Source: Mugil cephalus (lineage: Eukaryota > Chordata > Actinopteri > Mugiliformes > Mugilidae). Taken from it: a DNA stretch of 64,000 nt. The translations under genes and the position numbers were made by a program. Under the pieces are notes generated by a model, which saw only the letters and a list, made by a program, of their open reading frames with translations, was not told the origin of the DNA and did no database searches. This document shows positions 23,097 to 34,721 of this stretch, piece by piece; the stretch's first letter is position 1, and the number at the start of each line of letters is the position of its first letter. The stretch is taken from contig NC_061771.1 of NCBI RefSeq assembly GCF_022458985.1, forward strand, positions 29,934,322 through 29,998,321, in the 5' to 3' direction.

Positions 23097-24802
23097 ATGG
23101 AGCAGAAAGGAGTTCAGCTGGACAGAGAAACCTTCTCTTGTTCCATCTGTCTGGATCTACTGAAGGATCCTGTATCTATTCACTGTGGACACAGCTACTG
23201 CATGAACTGCATTAAAAGCCACTGGGATGAAGAAGACCAGAAGGGAATCTACAGCTGCCCTCAGTGCAGGAAGACTTTCATACCGAGGCCTGTCCTGGAG
23301 AAAAACACCATGTTAGCAGAGTTAGTGGAGCAGCTGAAGAAGACTGGACTCCAAGCTGCTCCAGCTGATCACTGCTATGCTGGACCTGAAGATGTGGCCT
23401 GTGATGTCTGCACTGGGAGGAAGCTGAAAGCCTTCAAGTCCTGTCTGGTCTGTTTAGCCTCTTACTGTGAGAAACACCTCCAACCTCACTATGATGCAGC
23501 TCCATTAAAGAAACACAAGCTGGTGGAGCCCTCCAAGAAGCTCCAGGAGAACATCTGCTCTCGTCATGATAAGATGATGGAGATTTTCTGTCGTACTGAT
23601 CAGCAGAGTATTGTTTATCTCTGCTCTGTGGATGAACATAAAGGCCACGACACAGTCTCAGCTGCAGCAGAAAGGACTGAGAAGCAGAAGGAGGTGGAGG
23701 TGATGCTAGAAAACATCCAGCAGACGATCCAGGAGAGACGCAAAGACGTGTGGAGCTGCTTAGACAGGAGCTGAAGGCCATGGCTCACTCTGCTGATAAA
23801 ACAGTGGAGGACAGTCGGGAGATCTTCACTGAGATGATCCGTCTCCTCCAGAAAAGAAGCTCTGATGTGGAGCAGCTGGTCAGATCCCAGCAGGAAACTG
23901 AAGAGAGTCGAGTCAAAGATGTTGAGGAGAAGCTGGAGCAGCAGATCACTGAGCTGGAGAGGAAAGGCTCCGAGCTGAAGCAGCTCTTAAACACAGAGGA
24001 TCACAACCAGTTTCTACACAACTACCCCTCACTGCCACCAACCCAGTGAGTCTACACACTCATCCAGCATCAAGATTCGTCCTTGAGGAACTTTGATGGC
24101 GTGAAGCAGCTGTGACAGAGACCAGAGAGAAACTACAGGACATTCTGAGAGAGACATGGACAAACATCTCAGTGACAGTGACTGAAGTGGATGTTTTACT
24201 GCCACAACCAGAGCCAAAGACCAGAGATGAATTCTGGAAATACTCATGTGAAATCACACTGGATCCAAACACAGCAAACAAATATCTGTTATTATCTGAG
24301 GGGAACAGAAAAGTAACAGTAATGAAACAACCTCGGTCTTATTCTCATCATCCAGACAGATTCACTTATTCTGATCAGGTCCTGAGTAGAGAGAGTCTGA
24401 CTGGACGTTGTTACTGGGAGGTGGAGTGGAGAGGAAGAGGAGTTTATGTAGCAGGTCGCATACAAGAATATCAGCAGAGCAGGGGAGTCACATGAATGTA
24501 GATTTGGATTCAATGACAAATCTTGGTCATTATTTTGTGAAACAAACAGATACACATTTCACCACAACAAAGTCCAAACTCCCGTCTCAGGTCCTGGTTC
24601 CTCCAGAGTAGGAGTGTACCTGGATCACAGAGCAGGTCTTCTGTCTTTCTACAGCGTCTCTGAAACCATGACTCTCCTCCACAGAGTCCAGACCACATTC
24701 ACTCAGCCTCTCTATGCTGGACTTGGACTCTGGTTATTTGATTCTCGATTCTGGTTATTTTATGATGTTGGATCCACTGCTGAGTTGATGAAAGTGAAAT
24801 AG
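23097..24802 (+). pseudogene. finTRIM/TRIM16-like E3 ligase, copy 2 (three or more frameshifts)
   Basis: ATG at 23097, natural stop at 24800-24802. RING: C-S-I-C, C-G-H, C-M-N-C, C-P-Q-C, all C3HC4 ligands present (residues about 15-60). B-box 1: C-D-V-C, C-L-V-C, C-E-K-H. B-box 2: C-S-R-H, F-C, but I-V-Y-L-C where copy 3 has I-C-Y-L-C, so one zinc-ligand Cys is lost. Coiled coil follows (E-V-M-L-E-N-I-Q-Q to L-K-Q-L-L), then PRY-SPRY with L-D-P-N-T and W-E-V-E-W. An added GT at about 23750 ends the first frame after 252 residues. More shifts lie near 24040, 24085 and 24490. The RING/B-box part alone could be translated. RING TRIMs are ubiquitin ligases, and the B30.2 domain binds targets. 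I do not assign a numbered ftr gene. Confidence 0.88.
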
Positions 24803-26159
24803 ACAGAAATCTCTTCAGGGACAGTTGGTTAAAATGTGTCTTCTAGTCTCCAGGTGATTTGGTCTCCATGGTTGTAGCTGAGAGCTCATTGTTGTGTCAT
24901 GTCTTCACTGCTCAGAGATCAGCTGTCAGTCACACTTTGTGGGCGGTACTTTGTCGTCTCCTGGTTTGTTGTTTGCTTGATGTTGGACTTTGTTTGGGTG
25001 GCGCTCCTTCCTGTGTCTGTTTAGCCACGGAGGCTCTCACTGCTCACCATGACTTTGATTCACATAAACTGACATTTGTCCACATGAGAATCTGAACTTG
25101 TCTGTGCTCTGAACGTCTCATCAACATTTGTGTTGATGTGTTTGTATGTTGTTGTTCCTCTTCCGCTGCATTGGCCTCAACAGAGAAAACCAGCAGACCT
25201 TCCTTTATCACAGAGATTTAGTTTCTGACTTTGGAAGAAAGAAATCTACAAATTACATTTCCACTGAGTGGTTTGGAGACCACATGTGTTGTTGTTGTTG
25301 TTGTTGTTGTTGGTTGTTGAAATGGATGAAGAGACGAGCTCATGTCAACTGTAGTGATCAATCATCATCAATCAGGACATCAGTCATTATCTGATTGTAC
25401 ATAGCTGATATTCTGAGTCCAACTAACTGATTGTGTGGATGAAGTGAATCTGTGCATGAAATGACTGACAAGAGTCATTGATCAGACTTTACTGATTTAA
25501 TGGGAGAACAAACTGAAGCTTCACATGATGAATAAAGCTGCTGTTTGTCACACATGAACAAAATGACCGTCTCCTGTCTTTATTCCAGGATCTCAGCATT
25601 TTGCATTTGGTTCTTTTTTGTTGCATATTTGTTTTTTCTTTTTCTTTTGGAATCAAATAGTCCTTAAGTTGACAGCCTTGTGTTTTCTGTTCAACTTTCT
25701 GCCACATCTCTGTCTGTCTGTGTTCTCTGAGCCCTGTTACATGGAGGAAGATGAAGCTCTTGATGAGACAATCCAGCAGAAGAGTCTGACACAGGCCTTG
25801 TAGTGTTCAAAGTTTAACGTTACATTTTCTAGTCCTTTTAAATTGTGGTAATATTATATTTGCATACAACAATGTTGGAACATTGTTCAGAATAAACCAG
25901 GTAATAATTTTACAGGTAATAAGATTTTGTTGTGAACCCAAATGTAGGAGCCATTTAATCTCACATCCAGTGTTTATTTTATGTTAATAAGTGATATAAG
26001 TATTTATGTTTTCACTATTTAGTTGAATGGTATTTGTAGTGGTGGCCCCTAGATGGCGATAACATTTCTACCTGCACAGGAAATAAGAGGTCAGAGGTCA
26101 CAGGTGAGGGGGGGTGGAGTTAAATGCCACAGGTGTGCATTGATTGAGGGAGAAGACAC
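24803..26159 (+). other. 3' flank / 3' UTR of finTRIM copy 2
   Basis: Matches 42733-43929 closely and 11160-12460 inverted. It contains a GTT repeat at 25288-25311 and an AATAAA at about 25530. No second gene is seen. Confidence 0.6.
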
Positions 26160-28195
26160 ATGGATGATGTTAGCAATCGACTGTTAGCTTTAATCTGATA
26201 GCATTCGTGAATAAGCATCCGTGTTAGCATCCATATTAACATTGATCCGTGTTAGCATCCGCCTGTTATCATCTGGATTGGAATCCGCCTGTTAGCATCC
26301 GTGTTAGCATTCAACTGATTTGTTTGTTTATTAATTTATTCGTTAGCATTCGTCTGTTAGTCTTCATCTGATAGAATTCTTCTGTTAGCATCCGTGTTAG
26401 CATTCATCTGATAGCATTCGTGTATTGGCGCCCATGTTAGCATCCGTATTAGCACTGATTTGTGATAGTATCCGTATTAGCATGGACTCATGTTAGCATC
26501 CATATTGGCATTCATCTGTTAGCATCCGTATTAGCATTCGTCTGTTAGCATCTGGGTTGGAATCCACCTGTTAGCATACGTGTTAGCATTCAACTGATTT
26601 GTATGTTCATTAATTCATCTGTTAGCATTCGTCTGTTAGCCTTCATCTGATAGCATTCGTGTATTAGCGCCCATGTTAGCATCCGTATTAGCATCGATCC
26701 GTGTTAGCATCCATATTGGCAGTCATCTGTTAGCATCCGTATTAGCATTCGTCTTGTTAGCATCTGGGTTGGAATCCGCCTGTTAGCTTCTGTGTTAGCA
26801 TTCAAATGATTTGTATGTTCATTAATTCATCTGTTAGCATTGATAGCATTCTTGTGTTAGCAACCGTGTTAGCAGTTGTCTGTTAGCATTCATCTGTTTA
26901 GCATCCAGTGATAGCAACTGATCTGTTAGCATTCATCTCTGAGCATTAGTCTGTTAGCATCCGTCTTAGCATTTAACTGATTTGTATGTTCAGTCATTCA
27001 TCTGATAGCATTGGTCTGTTAGCCTTCATCTGATGGCATTCATCTGTTAGCATTCGACTGTTAGCTTTAATCTGATAGCATTCGTGAATAAGCATCTGCG
27101 TTAGCATTCGTGTATTAGTGTCCGTGTTAGCATCCATATTAACATAGATCCGTGTTAGCATCCGCCTGTTAGCATTCGTCTGTTAGCATCTGGATTGGAA
27201 TCCGCCTGTTAGCATCCGTGTTAGCATTCAACTGATTTGTATGTTTATTAATTCATTTGTTAGCATTCGTTTGTTAGTCTTCATCTGATAGAATTCTTCT
27301 GTTAGCATCCGTGTTAGCATTCGTCTGTGACAGTCTGTGTTGTATTCGTCTTTCAGCATTGCACTGTTAGCCTTCATATGATAGCATTCGTGTATTAGCG
27401 TTCGTATTAGCATTGATTTGTGTAAGCATCCGTATTAGCATGGATCCATGTTAGCATTGGCCCTATGGCATTCATTCTGTTAGCATCCGTATCAGCATTC
27501 GTCTGTTAGCACCTGGGTTGGAATCCGCCTGTTAGCATACGTGTTAGCATTCAACTGATTTGTATGTTCATTAATTCATGTGTTTAGCATTGATAGCATT
27601 CTTGTGTTAGCAACCGTGTTAGCAGTTGTCTGTTAGCATTCATCTGATTTGTATGTTAGCATCCGTGTAAGCATGCATCTGTTACCATGGCGCGTTAGCA
27701 TATTAACTGATTTATATTCGATACTCTGTTAGCATCTGCCTGTTAGCATACCATATGTCAGCATTCTTGTGTTAGCATTCATATGATTTATATGTTAGCA
27801 TCAGTGTGTTAGCATTCTTCCGTTAGAATTAGTCTGTTAACATTCATATGATTTATATGTTAGCATCTGTTTAGCATCTGTATGTTAGCATTCATCTGAT
27901 TTGTATGTTGGCATGTTAGCAACCGTGTTAGCATCCGTCTGTTAGCATCCGTGTTAGCATTCGTATGTTAGCATTCATCTCATTTAACGTTAGTTTCTGT
28001 GTGTTAGCATTCATCTTTAGCATTCGTATGAGTTGTATGCTAGCATGCGTCTGTCAGCATCCGGGTTAGCATCTGCCTCTTAGCATCCATGTTAGCATCC
28101 GTAGGTTAACCTTCATCTGTTAGCATTCATCTGTTAGCATCCATATGCTAGCGTCCATCTACTAGCATTAATCTGATTTGTATGTTAACACTACA
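26160..28195. repeat. GTTAGCAT minisatellite, array 2 (about 2 kb)
   Basis: Tandem GTTAGCAT words with 4-8 base spacers (CCGT, TCGTCT, TCATCT). Superimposed is a longer periodicity of roughly 170-320 bases marked by AACTGATTTGTATGTTCATT at 26309 (variant), 26589, 26802 (variant), 26975, 27227 and 27547. Longest of the three arrays and best preserved. Occasional short frames through it are not genes. Confidence 0.95.
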
Positions 28196-28440
28196 ATGTA
28201 AATTCAATGATTTATGGCTCCAGAAGGAAGAATTTAAAGCACGTTTAAAGCCGGTGGATGGGAAAAACACTGTGTTCCAAATTATTATGCAAATTGTATT
28301 TAAGTGTCATAACGATTACATGTTTTGTTTTTCAATCAAACTCATGGATGGTATTGTGTCGCATGGCTCTTTGGATCACTGAGATCAATCTCAGACACCT
28401 GTGATAATTAGTTTGCTGGATGAGTCAGTTAATCCAATCA
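28196..28440 (+). mobile_element. Tc1 terminus remnant at array edge
   Basis: Inverted match to 9966-10211, including the transposon end CACTGTGTTCCAAATTATTA at 28269. Only this end remains; the transposase is absent. The same minisatellite/Tc1-end junction exists in the left arm. Confidence 0.65.
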
Positions 28441-28559
28441 TAAAATTACTTAAAATTAATTACAAAGTATCTTAAATTAAAATAATGCAGGAAAATTCAA
28501 GTACTTCAATAAAAAATAAAATCAATAAAATAACAAAAAATAAATTAAGCACATGTAAC

Positions 28560-29146
28560 ATTATTTCCAAACCTTTGTACTTTCCACCAGGCTCTGCGTG
28601 TCTTTGAAAGCTGAAATGTCCGTTTGTTTTGGTGGACACAGAAGACACTGCATGATGTAGCTGCTGCACTTTTTGTAACACAGACATGCTTCCAACATGA
28701 GGCCAAGGATGTTCCTCCTCGTCTGTGTCTGCATTGCCAACAGTTGATTTTGACATTTTTTTTTTCCGTTTCTCTGTTTCGTTTGCGAACACTGTGAACT
28801 GTAAAACTAACCCGTGACCCGTCCCACCGCTGAGGTTGAGCATGGTCACGTGACGAGACTGCACGGCTACGTTTGATTGGTGAAACACAGTCACGTGGTA
28901 GAGCCTTTGGCGGAAGTCTCGCTCTCTGTCAAAATAAAACGTTAAAATGAGGCGTACGCGGGGGAACAGTAACGAGTCATTGTAGCCTCATGTAGCGGAG
29001 TAAGAGTAGTTTCTTCTTCACAAATCTACTCGAGTAAAAGTAAAAGTTATAGTGATTTAAAACTACTCCTAGAAGTACAATGTTTTTCACAAACATACTC
29101 AAGTAAATGTAACGGAGTAAATGTAACTCGTTACTACCCATCTCTG
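28560..29146 (-). mobile_element. hAT-like element with terminal CCCATCTCTG
   Basis: Ends at 29146 with ACTCGTTACTACCCATCTCTG, the mirror of the CAGAGNTGGGTAGTAACGAG start that I associate with abundant fish hAT elements. The internal part near the end has ACTCGAGTAAAAGTAAAAGT, also typical. The distal end is not located with certainty. An internal minus-strand frame at about 28890-28570 has no recognised domain. Confidence 0.6.
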
Positions 29147-29156
29147 TGGTTTACTC

Positions 29157-29348
29157 CAGTGTTTCCCACTGCCCTGCATGTTTTCCATGTTTCCCTCCTC
29201 CAACACACTGATTGAAATGAACGGCTCCTTATCAGGCCACTGCAGAGCTTGATGACGAGCTGATCATCTGAATCAGGTGTGTTGGAGGAGGGAAACATCA
29301 AAAACATGCAGGGCAGTGGGCCCCGAGGGACCGGGATGAGAAACACTG
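29157..29348. mobile_element. 192-bp palindromic hAT-type MITE with perfect 8-bp TSD
   Basis: Starts CAGTGTTTC and ends GAAACACTG. It is flanked on both sides by GTTTACTC (29149-29156 and 29349-29356), an exact 8-bp target duplication as made by hAT transposases. Inside, the arms are long imperfect inverted repeats (CCCACTGCCCTGCATGTTTT against its complement), so transcripts would fold into a hairpin. It inserted just beside the older hAT end at 29146. Confidence 0.88.
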
Positions 29349-29545
29349 GTTTACTCTTCCTCAAAGCCCATGTGAAGGCAAAATAAAAAAAGTTTAAAAG
29401 CTCAGAATGAAGGCACACAGGTATGAGTTCAGAATACTCTAAAGGAGGACACTAAAAAATGAACTATGCCCTAGCTCTGCCCAGCTGAGACTGATGACAG
29501 ACTTTGAGAAATTTGAGCCGTCGAGTCACTTGTGAAGCTCCTCAC

Positions 29546-29650
29546 CGTGAGTTGTGTGACCCGGCAGGTCGACAGTTTCCTGGATGCTTCCTTACAGAGC
29601 TCATCCAACTTCAACACCTGCTCCAGGGCCTTCTCTGCCTCACTGTACTG
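29546..29650 (-). CDS. Orphan TPR exon
   Basis: A 105-nt minus-strand exon (35 codons) after an ATCACAG acceptor and before a GTGAGG donor. It reads Q-Y-S-E-A-E-K-A-L-E-Q-V-L-K-L-D-E then C-K-E-A-S-R-K-L, the second helix of a tetratricopeptide repeat followed by the next helix. It is the natural continuation of the exon at 61130-61256, which ends L-M-G-L-K, but lies 31 kb away in the opposite direction. The parent gene is not identified. No further exon is seen next to it. Confidence 0.6.
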
Positions 29651-30739
29651 CTGTGATTAACACACAGATGACACCAGCTGCAAAATGTTAACACACATGA
29701 CATCACGATAGAGAATAAATAAATGAATCCACTTGCTCTCACAGAATCTGACGTTATTGTTCAGTCACAGGTAATATGTTGAATCCAAACCACGTGGTGT
29801 AGTTTTAACTCAAAGACGTTTTGCTGTTCGTGTGCTCAGATCTCTTAAATCAAGTTAAATAAATACCAGGAGGTTGTGGGTGGTTTCTGCATAAGACAAT
29901 CAGACAAAGCACCACCAAAGGCAGAATTTTATTTCATTTTTCTACCACATTCAGCCCTTTTAGATGGTTTCAATCGTAGCTTTTCCACACACAACGTCTT
30001 GGCTGGGACAGCTAGCGATGGGAAGTAGTCAGTAACCTGCCTGATTTCACATGGACACAGTCAGAAAACAGACTCGATACCAACACGAAGCGATGGCTGT
30101 GTTAATGGCACTGTCATTTCTAGAGGAGGCTGACACCTGAGTTAGAAGGTTCATCTTCTTCTCAAAGTAAGGTGTGCTCATACAGGACAAGCATGTTTGG
30201 AGCAGGTTAGTCAAACTCTGCTGTGTCCAGCTCTCTCTGCTACAAAGTAAAAGCACCAAGAATCCTTAAATTAGAGGTCTGTGTGTTATTCCAAGTCAAG
30301 TGTTGTGTTCTTCATTCATGCTGTTAACTGGTGCACTGGTAAACAAGAGATGATAAATGATGGTAGATCATAGACGAGTCTGTTGAGGATCATTTGAAGT
30401 TACCACGGCCCAACATTCTGCTCCGAAGGACTTTTCTAACGTTTCTTCCTCCACATCAGGTGAATCAGAGTTTACAGTACATCTAACTCTGCAGTGGACC
30501 TGAGGAAAGGATGCAACATGTTGACAACAAGACTCTCTGCTGCTTTGATGTATTTAAAATACATGGTGCCCACATATTTTATATCTAAGTATTTTTCACT
30601 GAAGTGATTCTGAGCGAGTATCTTGAGTCCAGTAGTGATAGTACATCTCAGAGTCCTTCAGCATCTTCAGACTTGTGTGTGTGTGTGTGTTGCAGTGAAA
30701 TCTGTCTCATGTTACTCCATGGTTGCTCTAATAAACCAC
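29651..30739. other. No gene recognised
   Basis: AT-balanced unique-looking sequence. A 70-codon minus frame at 30047-30259 shows no recognised motif. A (TG)n run lies at 30673-30690. Confidence 0.4.
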
Positions 30740-31010
30740 TAATTGTGATGAACGCAGTATTTCCTCACCCAGTCAGCTCAGCACGTCCGTCCAAACATGG
30801 ACAACTCACCCCTGATTCCCTCCTCCCACACCCACAACCTTGGATTCATCCTTGACACTGGCCTCACCCTCGAATCAAACAGGTCACTACAACAGCCTTC
30901 CTCCCCCTCAGAAAACATCCCCGTCTCCGTCCATCTCTCTCCTCCACCGCAGCTCAAACACTCATCCACTCTTTCATGGCCTCCAGACCGGACTACTCCA
31001 CGTGTTGTGC
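30740..31010 (+). pseudogene. L2-like LINE fragment
   Basis: Plus-strand frame N-L-G-F-I-L-D-T-G-L-T-L-E-S-N followed, after a shift, by the H-L-K-N-I-S-R-L-R-P-S-L and L-I-H-S-F-M-A-S-R-L-D-Y type sequence of L2-group reverse transcriptases. Short and truncated on both sides. Confidence 0.65.
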
Positions 31011-31612
31011 GTTCAGAGATGGTGTTGTGCGTTCCTTGGTTCTAACAGTTTACCATGTTGGCCCCTAGGAATACACAACATCTTTCATTGCATTGATGAC
31101 GCTTTGAGCACTTATGGAACTCACTTTCACTGCCTTTCTGTTTGCTGCCTCATATTTAGTTTAAATATGGAGAGCCTTGTGTGGAGCATCGCTTCAAGAC
31201 TTGAACCCAGTCGACCATGTTGGCCCCTTGGAATATGGACTGTTCATTCACTAGTACTGGACTGAAATAATGCAGCTCACATGCATCGCCTTCATCTATG
31301 TTTTTGGCATTTTATTTTTTTTTTTAATAACAAGTGTTCGTACATGTTGCAGGTCAGAAGTGTTTTTGCTCCACACTCTTTGATAACAAGTGTTGTCCTT
31401 GTAAAGGGAACATGTTTTGGTTTCACATAGGAAGCTGGTTTAAGGTCAGACAGTACTTTGTTCTAATGACTGAATTGTGTTTATTTTGTGCGTGTTTGTA
31501 CATGTGTACGTACCTACATGATACTGACAAGTGGATTTTTCATTGTATTTTCTACTTTTATAGAACTAGTTTTTATTCTTCAACAAAATACAGTTTTTCT
31601 TGTTGCTGAAAG
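31011..31612. other. No gene recognised
   Basis: Contains two related CCATGTTGGCCCC(T)(A/T)GGAATA words (about 31054 and 31218) and AT-rich sequence with a T-tract at 31310-31325. No coding feature is supported. Confidence 0.35.
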
Positions 31613-32432
31613 TAGAGATGGGACGTTCCACACTGAGGCTCTGGAGCCTGTTTCACTCTATTGAAGCAGATTGGTTGGAAACGCTGTGTCGAGGCTTGTG
31701 TCACATCTCTGTGATCACGTGACCGATGACGTTTGAAGATTCGTACGTCACAAAGAAACACCGGAAACTTTGGAGCCCCTTCATTCATTAAAAGGAGACG
31801 CAAAATGCTCAGTGTTCCCTCTCTGCTTCAAGTGTTATGAGAGAAATAGTGGAGGATTATACCATTGAGGAGATCTTGTTCATAAATAACAAGTGTTGCA
31901 CAACCACAAACATACATCCCACAAGCACAATTCTCTCATGCACATATTCACTTTATTTCCACACTGCCATAAGGAAGTCCTTCAGAATCATTCATAAAAA
32001 TAAAAGTATCTCTACAGTGTTTAATTTGAGTCTTTTTACACCATGTGTTACATTAAAACCACTTTCTCTTAATAACAACCAGGAAATGTATATCATCCAA
32101 ATCCAGAGATGTCCTTATTATCATCACGATTGAAAGTTGTTTCCAGTGAAACTTCCAGTCATGTCTCCAAAACACTGATGTTGAAAAACTTGTCATCTCA
32201 CTTCACAGCAAAAATAATTCATATTTAAATCAAGTTTCTTGTAACAAGTCACATTTCAAACTGTTGACACAGCTGCTTAAGAGCGACTTGACTGATGTGT
32301 GGATGGTTTGGAAGTTGGTGGCTGCTATAAACGCAGCTGGCCACTAGATGTCACTGGAAGCTTCAAATCTATTTTGGGTAGAATCAGGAAGAAGCACCAG
32401 AAGCTTCATGAGGCTTCATCCACCCATCTCTA
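31613..32432. mobile_element. 820-bp non-autonomous hAT element
   Basis: Terminal inverted repeats TAGAGATGGG and CCCATCTCTA. Flanking octamers GCTGAAAG (31605-31612) and GTTGAAAA agree at six of eight bases, consistent with a decayed hAT 8-bp duplication. Subterminal GAAGC/GCTTC words are repeated near both ends, as expected for hAT transposase binding. No transposase is encoded. Confidence 0.8.
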
Positions 32433-33916
32433 GTTGAAAACAATGTTGTTCTCCATGGCCTCATTTATTTAGAGAACTTCATGTTAGTGATTGTGGTCGT
32501 TGGTTAGGCTGCATTCATTTATTTTAGTGGATTCATGTACAGAAATAGTTTAATATTATGTAGGATGGACACACAAAGTATGCAGGAGTTTTATATCTTA
32601 ACAGTGTGAGACGCACTTTAACAATTTAAGCTGATGTAACAAAATACTGCAAATACTTTATATCAAAAACACATGTTAAACTAAATAAATAACTAAATAA
32701 ATAAAATAGTCATGTTGATTTGCATAGGGTAACTGAACATACTATACATGAAGAAGTCATGTTGGTTTAACATTGGTTAGTTTCATGAACATTAATGAAG
32801 GAAACAGTTTAAATCTATTTTATGTTATTTGGAAAAATAAGAAGTGAGTAAACTAAACACAAATTATTCATGGTCAACATAACTTTAATATGTGCAACTG
32901 ATGTACATATTTTTCTTCTTGTAAATTGAACAGAGTTTTTTTCAGTGTGGGTTTATTGTACCTCAGGCTTCACTCTGGATGATGTTCCTCAACGTGTTAT
33001 AAACCTTGAGTTTGGTTCTCACACACTAACCACATATGAATCCCACACATTCAAGTGTCAGTGTTCATAATCGGATCATTGTCTTGTCCTCAGTCGTCCT
33101 CTTTGATCACTGCCTTTCTTCTTCTCTTTCTCTTTCCTTTCATAAATCTTTTTTTAATGTCCATGCATCAGTTGCACATTCATCTCCTGCTCAGAAGGCA
33201 GTGAGGTTCTGTCAGGGAGATAGTTATGGCTGTCATGGTTTCTTGTCATGAACCTTTCTGCTCCAGGATGTGTTTAAAGCAGCACTTGTCACCGTAGACA
33301 CAGCGTGTGGTCCTCCAGTAAACACACTCCTCTCCATTTATAGACACCTCCCATCTGGACACAGTCCAACAAGAAGCTCCTGCATGGCTTCCCCACACGG
33401 ACAGGAAAATTACAGCAGTGCATACGGGCAAATTTAATAGAAATGTTTCATTTCTGAAGCTTAAAATGTTATTTCATATGCTACCTTTGCTATAAAAGAG
33501 CTAAATAACCCTGTTATGTGTAGGTACAGTAGTTGAACAGAAATGATTGTAGACAGTATAGTAGCACATTGTCCATTTTAAGACAAACTGGACAAACTTC
33601 ATGGAAACTTCAGATGAGACACAGGTTGTGTTGTGTTCATCTCTGTGTTTGTTGTTCACTGTGCTGTTACAGCACAGACACATCCTCCTCAGCTTCACCT
33701 CTTATTCTGAATTGGGTAAACATACGTTTAAAATACTTACAGCAATAAAACCACAACAATAAGGCAGTTTAATAAGAACAGAATTAACATGGTTACCTCC
33801 ATCCACCAGTCAAGTTACACATCATACATGTAGCGCAGACTTTGAGGGAATTTAATAAAAAGTTAAAAGACTCACCCTGAAGCAGTTAACTGGATAGCTG
33901 TGTACACTACATCATC
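32433..33916. other. AT-rich sequence without an assigned gene
   Basis: Downstream (3') of the CD22-like tail exons, so part may be their 3' UTR or intron. A cysteine-rich minus frame of 61 codons at 33431-33246 is noted separately. I see no known domain. Confidence 0.35.
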
Positions 33917-34677
33917 TCACTCCTTCTCTGTCTTCTTCTTCTGTTTGTTGTGTTGAGCTAGCGTGATGTTGGAGTAGAGAGGATCTTCTTGTTTCTTAGA
34001 GACACTTACGGTGGCGTAACAAACTTCATCCTGCTGCTCTGCTGATATTCTCTGTGTTGTAGCTGCAGCGTTGTCATTTTCTGGACCCACACTTGACTAA
34101 AGGGCAAATATTTCATAAGTAAGAGAACTTTAACTAGTTAGAAAATGGACAATAACTGCAACACACAAGATAACAGTATAGTGTAAAAGATGAACGACTA
34201 AAGATGGACATCTGCCTCAGCCACCCAACCTTTATAAACAAAAAACTTGTTGATTTATCCTGTTAATGTCCCTCTCTCATTTATGACAGAGAATAAGTGA
34301 CTGATGTGAATACATGGCTCTAGGTTCATCAAATGAAAACCAATCAGGATGAAAAAAGAGTGGGGGGCATTAACACAAGTTTCCAAATGTTCTCGTTTGT
34401 TTTCAGACTAAAGTTGAACTCTTTGTCCTTACCTCTGCTTTGTTGTTTGATCTTTGTCTGGACCCTGAGGTTTGTTTCCAGGATCTCTTTCTTCTGCAGA
34501 GAAGCAGAATGAACAAACAGAAGGATCCTAAGAAATCACTAAACAACTGAGTTTGAGATGCATTATTGATGAACCAATGAAAATGAACTGCTCACCTAAT
34601 CAGCAGGAAGACAGACAGGAAAATGATGACCAGGAAAAAAACTGTTAATGACCCAGCTACTGCTGATTTCACTGAAC
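33917..34677 (-). CDS. CD22-like receptor: TM exon and two cytoplasmic exons with ITIM
   Basis: Three exons in correct phase on the minus strand. 34677-34596 (82 nt) is the membrane span, with T-V-F-F-L-V-I-I-F-L-S-V-F-L-L-I. 34493-34433 (61 nt) is a basic R-R-K-R-S-W segment. 34096-33917 (180 nt) is the tail, ending in TGA. The tail holds V-C-Y-A-T-V, an ITIM-type V-x-Y-x-x-V that in this receptor class recruits SHP phosphatases once phosphorylated, and L-Y-S-N-I, whose Y-x-N fits Grb2 SH2 binding. All borders are GT-AG and the frame is open throughout, unlike the Ig exons at 36399-37045 that lie upstream. The TM exon has the same length as the one at 47701-47782. The product would be a plasma-membrane inhibitory receptor if the ectodomain exons are spliced to it. 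Confidence 0.75.
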
Positions 34678-34721
34678 CTGCGTTAAAATGGAAACACAGC
34701 AAAGTAATTTCTGATCATTTC

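Noticed and set aside
23434..23781. Minus frames opposite finTRIM copies (also 41397-41741)
   Set aside because: They mirror the coding strand of the B-box and coiled-coil region; no independent motif.
26160..28195. GTTAGCAT array as a possible CRISPR or regulatory satellite
   Set aside because: Spacers are short, variable derivatives of the repeat itself and the genome is vertebrate; it is an ordinary minisatellite.
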